Positions 5,326 to 12,582 of a stretch of DNA of 12,582 bases are shown piece by piece; position 1 is the stretch's first letter, and every line of letters begins with the position of its first letter. A program made the translations under genes and the position numbers. The stretch spans positions 1 to 12,582 of the forward strand of contig CANQKJ010000030.1 of NCBI GenBank assembly GCA_947624465.1, given 5' to 3'. Origin of the DNA: an uncultured Oscillospiraceae bacterium. Lineage in GTDB: Bacteria > Bacillota > Clostridia > Oscillospirales > Oscillospiraceae. The notes under the pieces are model-generated. The model had not been told where the DNA came from and did no database searches. It saw only the letters and a program-made list of their open reading frames with translations.

Positions 5326-7869
5326 ATGAGACAGAAATTTATCGTCACCGGCATGACCTGCTCCGCCTGCTCCGCCCACGTGGACAAGGCGGTGCGGAAG
5401 CTGGAGGGCGTGTCCGAGGTGAACGTGAACCTGCTGGGCGGCTCCATGACGGTGGACTGGACGGGTGACTTGACCACCGACCAGATCATCGCCGCCGTGG
5501 ACAAGGCCGGGTACGGCGCGTCCCTTCCCGCGGCGAAGGGGGAGAGCGCCCGGCCTCAGCCCACCGTCCCCAACATGGAGGACGAGCTGAAGCGGATGAA
5601 GCGGCGGCTCATCATCTCCATCATCTTCCTGGCGCCCCTGTTCTATATCTCCATGGGCCACATGATGGGCTGGCCGCTGCCTCCGTTCCTGCTGGGCCAT
5701 CAGAATATGCTGGTGTTCGCCCTGACGCTGCTGCTGCTGACCCTCCCCATCATGTATGTCAACGACAAATACTACAAGGTGGGCTTCAAAACGCTGTGGC
5801 ACCGCTCCCCCAACATGGACTCGCTGATTGCCCTGGGCTCCGCCGTGGCGTTCACGTACAGCGTCTATGTGATGTTCCGGCTGGCCTACGCCCTGGGCCA
5901 CGGGGACATGGAGACGGTGGAGCGCTTCCACATGAGCCTCTATTTCGAGTCCGCCGGCATGATTTTGGCGCTGGTCACCGTGGGCAAGTATCTGGAGACC
6001 CGCTCCAAGGGCAAGACCGGCGAGGCCATCGCCCGGCTCATCGACCTGACTCCCAAGACCGCCGCCGTCCTCCGGGACGGGCGGGAGGTGGAGGTCCCCG
6101 TGGAGCAGGTGCGGGTGGGCGACCTGGTGATCGTGCGGCCCGGCGGCTCGGTGCCCGTGGACGGCGTGGTGGCGGAGGGGTCCTCCTCGGTGGATGAGTC
6201 CGCCCTCACCGGCGAGTCCATCCCCGTGGACAAGACCGTGGGGGACACGGTGATCTCCGCCTCCATCAACAAGTCCGGCGTCTTAACGCTCCGGGCCACC
6301 CGGGTGGGGGAGGACACCACCCTGGCCCAGATGATCCGCCTGGTGGACGAGGCCGCCTCCTCCAAGGCCCCCATCGCCAAGCTGGCGGATAAGGTGGCCG
6401 GGGTGTTCGTCCCAGCGGTCATCGGCATCGCCGCCGTGACGGCGCTGGCGTGGCTGCTCCTCACCGGCTCGGTGGAGCGGGCGTTGACCTCCGGCGTGGC
6501 GGTGCTGGTCATCTCCTGTCCCTGCGCCTTAGGTCTGGCCACCCCCGTGGCCATCATGGTGGGCACCGGCAAGGGGGCCGAGTACGGCATTTTGGTGAAG
6601 TCCGCCGAGGGGCTGGAGCGGCTCCGCTCGGTGACCGCGGTGGTGCTGGACAAGACGGGCACCGTCACCGAGGGCAAACCCAAAGTCACCGACGTGTACC
6701 CCCTGAACGGGAAGTCCGCCGAGGAGCTGCTGTGCGTGGCCGCCTCCCTGGAGAAGCCCTCCGAGCATCCCCTGGGGGCCGCCGTGGTGGAGGAGGCCGC
6801 CCATCGTGGCATTCCCCTGTGCCCGGTGGAGGGCTTTGAGGCCGTCCACGGCAAGGGCGTCCGGGGACACATCCAAGGGGCCTTCTACGTGGCGGGCAAC
6901 GCCGCCATGCTGGCGGGGGCCGGAGTGAAGCTGGGCGAGCACCAGTCCCTGGCCGACGAACTGGCCGCCCAGGGCAAGACGCCCCTGTTTTTCCTGGAGG
7001 ACGGCCGGCCCATCGGGGTCGTGGCCGTGGCCGACACGGTGAAGCCCACCAGCCGCGCCGCCATTGAGGGCTTCCGCAGGCTGGGTCTGAAAGTCGTCAT
7101 GCTCACCGGCGACAATAAGCGCACCGCCGAGGCCATCGGCAGAGAGCTGGGTCTCACCGACGTGATCGCCGAGGTGCTGCCCGCCGACAAGGAGCGGCAG
7201 ATCTCCGCTTTGCAGATGAAGGGGGAGAAGGTGGCCATGGTGGGGGACGGCGTCAACGACGCGCCCGCCCTGGCCCGGGCCGATGTGGGGGTCGCCATCG
7301 GCGCGGGAGCGGACGTGGCCATCGAGTCCGCCGACATCGTGCTGATGAAGTCCGACCTGGCCGACGCGGTCACCGCCGTGGAGCTGTCTAGGGAGACCAT
7401 CCGCAACGTGAAACAAAACCTGTTCTGGGCCTTCTTCTACAACGTCGTCTGCATCCCCATGGCCGCCGGCCTGTTCGGCTTCCAGCTGGACCCCATGTAC
7501 GCCGCCGCCGCCATGAGCCTCAGCTCCGTCACCGTGGTCAGCAACGCCCTGCGGCTGCGGTTCTTTAAGCCCAGCATCAAGCCGGAGCGTCCCAAAACTG
7601 ACGTGAAAGCCGCTGAAATTACCGTTAAAACCGGCAGGACCGCCGTTGAAACACCGAAAGGAGAAAACGATACTATGAAAAAAGTCACCATCGAGGGCAT
7701 GATGTGCCAGAACTGCCGCAAGCACGCCGAGAAGGCCCTCCAGGCCCTGGACCCCAACGCCACCGTGGACCTGGAGAGCAAGACCGGCACCGTCGCCTCC
7801 ACCGTCTCCGACGACGCTATCCGCGCCGCCATCGCCGACGCGGGGTACGAGGTCTCCGCCATCGCCTGA
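5326..7869 (+). CDS. copA: Cu(I)-exporting P1B-type ATPase with N- and C-terminal HMA domains
   Basis: Membrane ATPase of 847 residues that pumps Cu(I) out of the cytoplasm. An N-terminal heavy-metal-associated domain carries GMTCSAC (Cys12, Cys15). The membrane and catalytic core shows TGES (295-298) in the actuator domain, the ion-path CPC (398-400), phosphorylation site DKTGT (Asp442), SEHPLG (His481), MLTGDN (Asp596) and GDGVNDAPAL (Asp641, Asp645). YN (in FFYNVVCIP) and MSLSS near the last helices mark the Cu(I) P1B-1 class. A linker of about 40 residues rich in Lys, Thr and Glu leads to a second HMA domain from 784 with GMMCQNC (Cys794, Cys797). Bacterial CopA usually carries HMA domains only at the N-terminus, so the C-terminal one is notable. 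The start ATG 5326 has GAGGTGAC 7 bases upstream; the gene follows csoR by 17 bases and shares its copper control. Confidence 0.95.
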   Translation: MRQKFIVTGMTCSACSAHVDKAVRKLEGVSEVNVNLLGGSMTVDWTGDLTTDQIIAAVDKAGYGASLPAAKGESARPQPTVPNMEDELKRMKRRLIISIIFLAPLFYISMGHMMGWPLPPFLLGHQNMLVFALTLLLLTLPIMYVNDKYYKVGFKTLWHRSPNMDSLIALGSAVAFTYSVYVMFRLAYALGHGDMETVERFHMSLYFESAGMILALVTVGKYLETRSKGKTGEAIARLIDLTPKTAAVLRDGREVEVPVEQVRVGDLVIVRPGGSVPVDGVVAEGSSSVDESALTGESIPVDKTVGDTVISASINKSGVLTLRATRVGEDTTLAQMIRLVDEAASSKAPIAKLADKVAGVFVPAVIGIAAVTALAWLLLTGSVERALTSGVAVLVISCPCALGLATPVAIMVGTGKGAEYGILVKSAEGLERLRSVTAVVLDKTGTVTEGKPKVTDVYPLNGKSAEELLCVAASLEKPSEHPLGAAVVEEAAHRGIPLCPVEGFEAVHGKGVRGHIQGAFYVAGNAAMLAGAGVKLGEHQSLADELAAQGKTPLFFLEDGRPIGVVAVADTVKPTSRAAIEGFRRLGLKVVMLTGDNKRTAEAIGRELGLTDVIAEVLPADKERQISALQMKGEKVAMVGDGVNDAPALARADVGVAIGAGADVAIESADIVLMKSDLADAVTAVELSRETIRNVKQNLFWAFFYNVVCIPMAAGLFGFQLDPMYAAAAMSLSSVTVVSNALRLRFFKPSIKPERPKTDVKAAEITVKTGRTAVETPKGENDTMKKVTIEGMMCQNCRKHAEKALQALDPNATVDLESKTGTVASTVSDDAIRAAIADAGYEVSAIA
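7656..7663 (+). promoter_or_regulatory. Internal ribosome binding site within copA
   Basis: GAAAGGAG stands 11 bases before an in-frame ATG at 7675. The surrounding linker codons (7600-7680) are clearly AT-richer than the rest of copA, as in a gene-to-gene gap or a region selected for ribosome access. Confidence 0.6.
7675..7869 (+). CDS. Possible internally initiated CopZ-like copper chaperone (3' end of copA)
   Basis: Starting at the in-frame ATG 7675 gives a 64-residue protein, MKKVTIEGMMCQNC..., of the size and fold of a free CopZ chaperone. The Cu(I)-binding Cys pair is Cys11 and Cys14, and the C-terminal AGYEVSAIA is the usual last strand. The start MKK and the upstream GAAAGGAG look like a normal gene start. 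Two readings are possible: a former separate copZ fused to copA by loss of the copA stop codon, with the signal left as a relic, or a working internal start giving both a fused and a free chaperone from one gene. The sequence cannot decide between them. The same residues are the C-terminal domain of CopA. Confidence 0.5.
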   Translation: MKKVTIEGMMCQNCRKHAEKALQALDPNATVDLESKTGTVASTVSDDAIRAAIADAGYEVSAIA

Positions 7870-7883
7870 GAGAGGCAAAAGGG

Positions 7884-7911
7884 AAGGGCCGCTCCGTTTG
7901 GAGCGGCCCTT
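7884..7911. terminator. Bidirectional terminator between copA and the leftward operon
   Basis: AAGGGCCGCTCC (7884-7895) and GGAGCGGCCCTT (7900-7911) form a perfect 12-bp stem with loop GTTT. It follows the copA stop by 14 bases and ends 1 base before the stop codon of the opposite pseudouridine synthase gene. The flanking CAAAAGGG and TTTT give short U-runs on both strands, so one stem can serve both transcripts. Confidence 0.85.
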
Positions 7912-7912
7912 T

Positions 7913-8884
7913 TCACGTTATCCTGTAATCGGGGAAATATTCCTCCACAAAGTCCACGTCCTCCACTGTCCACTCCCGGCCGTTGAGGGGATTCAGGCAC
8001 CCCGCGTCGGTGGTGAAGTCGAACCGCAGCTTGTAGGAGTACAGCGCCTGGAACCGGCGGTCGTACTTTTTATCGTCCCGCTCCCGGCCGTATTTGCCGT
8101 CCCCCAGGAGGGGGTGGCCGGCGGCGGCGAACTGGGCCCTGATCTGATGGGTCCGACCGGTGATGAGGTCGCACTCCACCAGGGAAAGGCCGTTTCGCGC
8201 CGCCAGCGTTCTGTAAAGGGTGACCGCTGTACGGCCATTGGGAATAGGACGGTCATAGACCTTCACCTGGGCCTTGTCCTCGTCCTTGAGGATGTATCCC
8301 TTGAGCTGGCCCTCTCTCGGCTCCGGCGTCCCGTGGACCACGCAGAGGTACAGCTTTTGCAGCTCCCGGTCCCGGATCTTCTGGTTCATCACCCGCAGGG
8401 CCTCGGCGGTCTTGGCGGCGATGACGATGCCGCCGGTGTTCCGGTCGATGCGGTTGCAGAGGGCCGGGGCGAAGGAGTTCTCCCAATAGGGGGACCACTC
8501 CTTTTTCTGGTACAGATACGCCTGGATGTGGGTGATGAGGGTGTTGACCCGCTCCTTGTCGTCGGGGTGGACCACCACGCCGGGGCGCTTGTTCACCAGC
8601 AGCAGATGCTCGTCTTCATAGAGGATATCCAGCTGGGGCTTGAACACGGATAAAAAGGCGTTCTCCCGGTTGGGCTGCTCAAAGAACTCGTCGTTGATAT
8701 AGAGCTGCAAGAGGTCGCCCTGTTCCAGCCGGTCATCCTTTTTGGCGGCCTTTCCGTTGCGCTTCACCCGCTTGAGCCGGAGGTATTTCTGGGCCAGAGG
8801 GCCGGGGAGGAGGGGCAGCGTCTTGGCCAGCCAGCGGTCCACCCGCTGACCCGCGTCGTTTTGGCCGATGGTAAATTCCTTCAT
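7913..8884 (-). CDS. RluA-family pseudouridine synthase (RluC/RluD type, with S4 domain)
   Basis: Protein of 323 residues that should convert specific uridines of ribosomal RNA into pseudouridine. An S4 RNA-binding domain covers about residues 1-62 (DRWLAK, KYLRLKRVKRNGK). The catalytic domain has NRIDRNTGGIVI (144-155) with the nucleophile Asp147, then TGRTHQIR (242-249) and GHPLLGDGKYG (256-266), the standard RluA motifs. The target site cannot be read from the sequence; presence of S4 argues against RluA itself. The ATG overlaps the galT stop by 4 bases (ATGA) and has no clear ribosome site, so it is probably translated by coupling to galT. The link with galactose genes looks like operon sharing, not shared function. 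Confidence 0.92.
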   Translation of the reverse strand: MKEFTIGQNDAGQRVDRWLAKTLPLLPGPLAQKYLRLKRVKRNGKAAKKDDRLEQGDLLQLYINDEFFEQPNRENAFLSVFKPQLDILYEDEHLLLVNKRPGVVVHPDDKERVNTLITHIQAYLYQKKEWSPYWENSFAPALCNRIDRNTGGIVIAAKTAEALRVMNQKIRDRELQKLYLCVVHGTPEPREGQLKGYILKDEDKAQVKVYDRPIPNGRTAVTLYRTLAARNGLSLVECDLITGRTHQIRAQFAAAGHPLLGDGKYGRERDDKKYDRRFQALYSYKLRFDFTTDAGCLNPLNGREWTVEDVDFVEEYFPDYRIT

Positions 8885-10374
8885 GTTACGCTGTCGATGA
8901 ACCGCAGGAACGCGGCCTTGCCGGTCTCGTTCCGGGCGTAGACGCCGGCGTGCTCCAGCACCTTGGCGAACACAAGTCCCGTCTCCTTCTGAACGATGTC
9001 CAAGGCGTTCTCGCGGGTGAAAGTATAGTTGGGGGCGAAGCCCTCCGCCCAGTCGGCGTGCTTTTCGGTCAGCTCATTGGCCCGGAGGTCCCCGCCGGAC
9101 ACAAGGGCGTCAGCCACCGCCGCCAGCTCGGTTTTCAGCCGCGCCGGGAGGACGGCCAGGCCCATCACCTCGATGAGGCCGATGTTCTCCTTCTTGATGT
9201 GGTGCAGCTCCGCGTGGGGATGGTAGACCCCCAGGGGGTGTTCGGGGGTGGTGATGTTGTTCCGCAGCACCAGGTCCAGCTCGAACTTCTCCCCCCGGCG
9301 GCGGGCGATGGGGGTGATAGTGTTGTGGGGCTCGCCGTCGGTCTCGGCGAAGATGAAAGCGCTCTCGTCGGTATAGCCCCGCCAGGCGGTCAAAATCCTG
9401 TCGGCCAGATCCACCAGGCGGGCGGGGTCGTCCGCCGTGAGGCGGACCACCGACATGGGCCACTTGACGATGCCGGCGGCCACGTCCTCATAGCCGGGGA
9501 AGGTGACGGGAGTCTCCACCGGGGCCTTCTCCATGGCGAAGGTGTACCGCCCGCCCTGGAAGTGGTCGTGGGCCAAAATGGAGCCGCCCACGATGGGCAG
9601 ATCGGCGTTGGAGCCCACGAAGTAGTGGGGGAACTGGCCCACAAAGTCCAGCAGCTTGCCGAAGCAGGCCCGGTCGATCTTCATGGGCACGTGCTCCCGG
9701 TTGAAGCAGATGCAGTGCTCGTTGTAGTAGACGTAAGGGGAGTATTGCAAAAACCAGGGGGAGCCGTTGATGGTGATGGGCACCACCCGGTGGTTCTGCC
9801 GGGCGGGGTGGTTGACCCGGCCCGCGTAGCCCTCGTTCTCGGCGCAGAGCTGGCACCGGGGATAGGCGGAGGCGGGCAGGTTCTTGGCCGCCGCGATGGC
9901 CTTGGGGTCCTTTTCCGGCTTGGACAGGTTGATGGTGATGTCCAGGTCGCCGTACTCGGTGGGGGCGATCCACTTCACGTCTTTCGCGATGCGGTCCCGG
10001 CGGATGTAGTTGGTGTCCTGGCTGAACTCGTAGTACCAGTCGGTGGCCTTTTGGGGGTCCTCCCGGCAGAGGGAGAGGAACTTCTCAATGACCTGGGCGG
10101 GGCGGGGGGTGAGCCGGCCCATGAGGCCGGTGTCGAACAGGTCCCGGTAGACGACGGAGTTCTCAGCGAGGACGCCGCGCCGGTATGCGTCGTCGGTGAG
10201 TTCGTCCAGCGTGGCGGCCAGGTCGATGTCCCCCCACTCCGTGCCGGGGTCGGTATAGGAGTCCAGTTTCAGGACTTCCAGGACGGCGTTGGCGGCCCAG
10301 ATTTTCTCGCACTCGTCGATGAGGCCCTTGCGGAGGGCGTAGGTGATCAGCCTGGAGATCGCTTCGTTGACCAT
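8881..10374 (-). CDS. galT: UDP-glucose-hexose-1-phosphate uridylyltransferase (Firmicute GalT)
   Basis: Cytoplasmic Leloir-pathway enzyme of 497 residues. It exchanges UMP between UDP-glucose and galactose-1-phosphate. The length and sequence match the long Firmicute GalT type, not the 350-residue enterobacterial type. HDHFQGG (269-275) holds the His-x-His-x-Gln active site whose second His carries the UMP. A CQLC pair (174-177) could bind zinc. YHPHAELHHIKKENIGLIE (384-402) is a conserved C-terminal block of this type. ATG 10374 has GAGGTGAC upstream on the minus strand. Upstream lies galK in the same direction, 112 bases away; downstream the pseudouridine synthase gene overlaps by 4 bp. 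galE is not in the window. Confidence 0.95.
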   Translation of the reverse strand: MVNEAISRLITYALRKGLIDECEKIWAANAVLEVLKLDSYTDPGTEWGDIDLAATLDELTDDAYRRGVLAENSVVYRDLFDTGLMGRLTPRPAQVIEKFLSLCREDPQKATDWYYEFSQDTNYIRRDRIAKDVKWIAPTEYGDLDITINLSKPEKDPKAIAAAKNLPASAYPRCQLCAENEGYAGRVNHPARQNHRVVPITINGSPWFLQYSPYVYYNEHCICFNREHVPMKIDRACFGKLLDFVGQFPHYFVGSNADLPIVGGSILAHDHFQGGRYTFAMEKAPVETPVTFPGYEDVAAGIVKWPMSVVRLTADDPARLVDLADRILTAWRGYTDESAFIFAETDGEPHNTITPIARRRGEKFELDLVLRNNITTPEHPLGVYHPHAELHHIKKENIGLIEVMGLAVLPARLKTELAAVADALVSGGDLRANELTEKHADWAEGFAPNYTFTRENALDIVQKETGLVFAKVLEHAGVYARNETGKAAFLRFIDSVT

Positions 10375-10396
10375 ATTGTCACCTCAAAATGGGGTA

Positions 10397-10472
10397 CCCC
10401 GCAAAGCGGCCTTTGCTTTGTGGGGAAAGGAGGAGTAGCGGAACAAGTGAGCTTTCGGCGCAAGCCGGAAGC
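10397..10472. repeat. Two hairpins between galK and galT (possible dispersed repeat)
   Basis: CCCCGCAAAGC (10397-10407) pairs with GCTTTGTGGGG (10415-10425), and GCTTTCGGC (10451-10459) pairs with GCCGGAAGC (10464-10472) around a GCAA tetraloop. Each stem has a single imperfection, and in both it is a G-T pair on the plus strand, which becomes a C-A mismatch on the galKT transcript. A strong AAAGGAGGAG (10426-10435) lies between them but precedes no convincing gene. The unit looks like a mobile palindromic repeat or a structured RNA of the plus strand. Confidence 0.55.
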
Positions 10473-10486
10473 GAGGGATGTGGAGC

Positions 10487-11830
10487 TTACGACGACGCGG
10501 GGCCTGGACCGGTGTGCAGCGTCTGGCGGGAGGGGCCGCCCACCACTACCGTCCCACCAAAGGGCCGGATATGGAGCACGTGGCAGCTCCCCAGGCCCAG
10601 CACTTCCTCCATGCCGGACTTGAAGGTATCCAGCAGGTCGTTGGGGACGAAGGCCTGGATGGTGCCGGCGAAGCCGCCGCCGTGGACCCGGATGGCGCCC
10701 CGGCCTCCCAGCAGCTCCCGGCCCACGGCCAGGGAGACGGCCACCGCCTGGCTCCTGGGGGCGTCGGGGGACCAGATATTTTGCAGCAGGGTCTCGGAGG
10801 ACAGGCCGGACTCGTTCACCAGCTTCAGAAACTGGTCGAAGGCGCCGGCGGCCAGGGCCTCCGCCTCCTCCACGGCCCGGCGGTCGTCGGCGTAGTAGTG
10901 CATGGCGCGCAGGACCGCCCGGTCCCCGCACTGTTCCCGCAGGGCGGGCAGGTTGGCGCGGAAGTCGGCCTCGGCCACATCCCGCAGGAACTGGCAGCCG
11001 AAACAGCCGGCCACGGCCCCCATCTCCCGGGGGATATCGGCGTAGTCCTCGGTCAGGTCGGCGTGACAGGAGCCGGTGTCCACGATGCACAGGGCGTGGC
11101 CGGACCGGTCAAAGTCGTACCCCACCCGCTGGGGCTTGGGTTCGGCGGGGTCGGCGAAGTCGATGGCCACCGCGCCGCCCAGGGAGGAGGCCATCTGGTC
11201 CATGAGGCCGCAGGGCTTGCCAAAGTAGATGTTCTCGGCATACTGGCCCACCCTGGCGATATCGACAGGGCTGAGGGTCATGCCGCAGCAGTAGAAGTTG
11301 AGAATGGTCCCCACCAGGGTCTCATAGGCGGCGGAGGAGGACAGGCCGGAGCCGGAGGGCACGGCGGAGACGGCGTACGCGTCGAACCCGGCGAGGGCGT
11401 GGCCCATCTCGGACAGCTTGGCCGCCACCCCCCGCACCAGGGCGGCGGAGGTGTTCCGCTCCTCCTCTTTGGGGATCAGGTCGTCCAGAGAGACCTCCAG
11501 GGCGGGGTAGCCCTCGGAGGTGAGGCGGATGACCCTCTCCCCGTTGGGGGCGGCGCAGGCCAGGATGTCCAGGTCCACGCTGGCGCACAGCACATGGCCG
11601 TGCTGGTGGTCGGTGTGGTTGCCGCCGATCTCGGTGCGGCCGGGGCCGGAGAACAGGGCGGCGTTGCCTTTTTCGCCGTAGGCGGAGACGAAGCCCTCCG
11701 CTACATGGGCGGCCCGCTCCCGGGCGCACAGCAGACCGGCCTCCGCGCCGTCGGGGGCGTAGAGGCGGGCCAGGGCGCCGTCGTGGGCGCCGGCGCGCAG
11801 TTCCTTCGCAAGTTCAACAGAAGTGGGCAT
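10487..11830 (-). CDS. galK: Galactokinase
   Basis: GHMP-family kinase of 447 residues that phosphorylates galactose with ATP, the entry step of the Leloir pathway. The galactokinase signature GRTEIGGNHTDHQHG is at 64-78, the ATP-binding PSGSGLSSSAAYE at 158-170, the catalytic-base Asp211 in CGLMDQMASS, and the third GHMP motif GGGFAG at 384-389. It is somewhat longer than the enterobacterial enzyme. The frame is open upstream to 11899, but ATG 11830 is chosen because GAGGTGAC stands just before it on the minus strand and a matching promoter lies at 11865-11893. The product (galactose-1-phosphate) is the substrate of the next gene, galT, in the same operon. Confidence 0.95.
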   Translation of the reverse strand: MPTSVELAKELRAGAHDGALARLYAPDGAEAGLLCARERAAHVAEGFVSAYGEKGNAALFSGPGRTEIGGNHTDHQHGHVLCASVDLDILACAAPNGERVIRLTSEGYPALEVSLDDLIPKEEERNTSAALVRGVAAKLSEMGHALAGFDAYAVSAVPSGSGLSSSAAYETLVGTILNFYCCGMTLSPVDIARVGQYAENIYFGKPCGLMDQMASSLGGAVAIDFADPAEPKPQRVGYDFDRSGHALCIVDTGSCHADLTEDYADIPREMGAVAGCFGCQFLRDVAEADFRANLPALREQCGDRAVLRAMHYYADDRRAVEEAEALAAGAFDQFLKLVNESGLSSETLLQNIWSPDAPRSQAVAVSLAVGRELLGGRGAIRVHGGGFAGTIQAFVPNDLLDTFKSGMEEVLGLGSCHVLHIRPFGGTVVVGGPSRQTLHTGPGPASS

Positions 11831-11864
11831 ATCGGTCACCTCGCGTAAAAATGTTCCTGTTGAC

Positions 11865-11893
11865 AGTATAGAGAATCCCGGCGGAAAATTCAA
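11865..11893 (-). promoter_or_regulatory. Promoter of the galK-galT operon
   Basis: On the minus strand, TTGAAT (11893-11888) and TATACT (11870-11865) are 17 bases apart. The start of transcription would be near 11858, about 28 bases before the galK ATG. Confidence 0.75.
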
Positions 11894-11903
11894 GGTCATT
11901 TCA

Positions 11904-11938
11904 CGATTTTGGGGAAAACTTCGCTCCGGGGAAAATCG
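11904..11938. promoter_or_regulatory. Inverted repeat between divergent promoters (possible operator)
   Basis: CGATTTT (11904-11910) and AAAATCG (11932-11938) are exact 7-bp inverted copies 21 bases apart, lying between the galK and ddl -35 boxes. It could be a regulator site for the gal operon, but AT-rich 7-mers also occur by chance. Confidence 0.25.
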
Positions 11939-11948
11939 CCCGGCGCAC

Positions 11949-11977
11949 TTGCCACTGGATGGGGATTGTGATATAAT
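11949..11977 (+). promoter_or_regulatory. Promoter of the ddl gene, with extended -10
   Basis: TTGCCA (11949-11954) and TATAAT (11972-11977) are 17 bases apart, with TG one base before the -10 box (11969-11970). Transcription would start near 11984, about 50 bases before ATG 12033. Confidence 0.82.
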
Positions 11978-12032
11978 TTACCGCCGAACATAAAATAATG
12001 GCATCACGCGCTGTTTAAGGAGTGTATCGTCT

Positions 12033-12582
12033 ATGGATATCATCGTGTTGGCGGGGGGCCTCAGCCCGGAGCGCAACGTGTCCCTGTCCAGCGGCACAAA
12101 AGTGTGTCAGGCCCTCCGGGACCGGGGGCACCGGGCCGCCCTGGTGGACCTCTACCTGGGCACGGAGCGGACGGCGGAGGAGCTGTACGCCGCCCCCCTG
12201 GAGCTGTCCGCCATCGACCGGCGGGCCCCCGACCTGGAGGCGGTCAAAGCCGCCCGGAAGGGCGGGGAGGACGGACGGGTCCAGGCTGCCTTCGATCTGC
12301 TGGGCATCCCCTACACCGGCTCCGGCTATCTGGGCAGCGCCATCGCCATGGACAAGGATCTGACCAAGCGCGTCGTTGCCCCCTTGGGCGTGCGGACCCC
12401 CAAGTGGCAGTCCGTCGCTGTCACGGAGGACAATATGGCTGAGCTGACCGAGAGCCTGGACCTGCCCTGCGTGGTGAAGCCGGTGGACTCGGGATCCTCC
12501 ATCGGGGTGTCCATCGCCCACGACCGGGCGGAGCTGGCGGAGGCCCTGAAAGCCGCCGCCTCCCTGGGGGGCCGCACCGTCA
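12033..12582 (+). CDS. ddl: D-alanine-D-alanine ligase (partial; internal segment apparently missing)
   Basis: ATP-grasp ligase that joins two D-alanines for peptidoglycan synthesis; the gene runs off the right edge after 183 codons. The start ATG 12033 follows AAGGAG (12017-12022) by 10 bases. IVLAGGLSPERNVSLSSG (4-21) is the family opening with the substrate-binding Glu. LGIPYTGSGYLGSAIAMDKDLTK and the ATP-grasp segment VVKPVDSGSSIGVS are intact. Between them, KAARKGGEDGRVQ joins directly, where Ddl proteins normally have a strand ending in LHGxxGEDGxxQ. The His-Gly of that motif and some 20-35 residues before it are absent, with the frame kept. The gene may be a paralogue with altered activity, or carry an in-frame deletion. 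Family call is firm; activity is uncertain. Confidence 0.9.
   Translation, partial: MDIIVLAGGLSPERNVSLSSGTKVCQALRDRGHRAALVDLYLGTERTAEELYAAPLELSAIDRRAPDLEAVKAARKGGEDGRVQAAFDLLGIPYTGSGYLGSAIAMDKDLTKRVVAPLGVRTPKWQSVAVTEDNMAELTESLDLPCVVKPVDSGSSIGVSIAHDRAELAEALKAAASLGGRTV

Noticed and set aside
6529..7878. Open frame of 449 codons on the minus strand opposite copA
   Set aside because: Low-complexity Gly, His and Val composition opposite all conserved copA motifs; a shadow of GC-rich codon use.
8950..10623. Long open frame of 557 codons on the plus strand opposite galT
   Set aside because: It is antisense to a fully supported galT, is rich in Gly, Val and Ala as expected from GC-rich third positions, and shows no domain motif or ribosome site.
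10478..11848. Open frame of 456 codons on the plus strand opposite galK
   Set aside because: Antisense to galK with its complete GHMP motifs; composition is Gly, Ala, Val rich and there is no recognisable family.

Overview
The window looks like the chromosome of a GC-rich gut Firmicute of the Clostridia. An Oscillospiraceae-type genome (Flavonifractor or Pseudoflavonifractor-like) is my best guess from the high-GC codon use, strong AGGAG-type ribosome sites, the Firmicute-type GalT and the plasmid-like helicase/MobV module. This assignment is inference, because there is no rRNA or other marker gene.

Layout. (1) Positions 1-2760 are a mobile-element backbone: a RepA-like AAA ATPase, a 436-base non-coding stretch packed with 9-bp repeats, an 18-bp inverted repeat and a run of hairpins (candidate origin of transfer and/or replication), then a MobV/Pre-type relaxase starting at TTG. 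No integrase, coupling protein or type IV secretion gene is visible, so the element continues to the left or is only mobilizable. (2) Positions 2760-4900 hold two lower-GC cargo genes, each with its own promoter and downstream hairpin: a DUF1835/DUF3658 protein of unknown function and a GIY-YIG nuclease-family protein with a C-terminal DUF4357. (3) Positions 4922-7911 are a copper-efflux operon: a near-consensus promoter overlapped by a GC-rich palindrome (candidate CsoR operator), csoR, and a Cu(I) P-type ATPase with an extra C-terminal metal-binding domain. A good internal ribosome site and ATG could release that domain as a free 64-residue CopZ-like chaperone. (4) Positions 7884-11893 are a leftward operon galK-galT-RluA-family pseudouridine synthase, ending at a terminator shared with copA. 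Two hairpins lie between galK and galT, and galT and the synthase gene overlap by 4 bp. (5) A divergent promoter region (11831-12032) separates galK from the start of a rightward D-Ala-D-Ala ligase gene, which runs off the window and seems to lack an internal segment carrying a conserved His-Gly motif.

How the parts work together. CsoR should sense Cu(I) and release the promoter, so that CopA exports copper with its fused or freed chaperone domain delivering ions. GalK and GalT are two steps of the Leloir galactose pathway. The ATPase, repeat region and relaxase probably form the DNA-processing part of a mobile element. The two cargo genes could be defence-type accessory genes, but the sequence does not prove this. 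The exact junction between mobile element and host chromosome is not visible; the 4870-4920 gap is where base composition changes.
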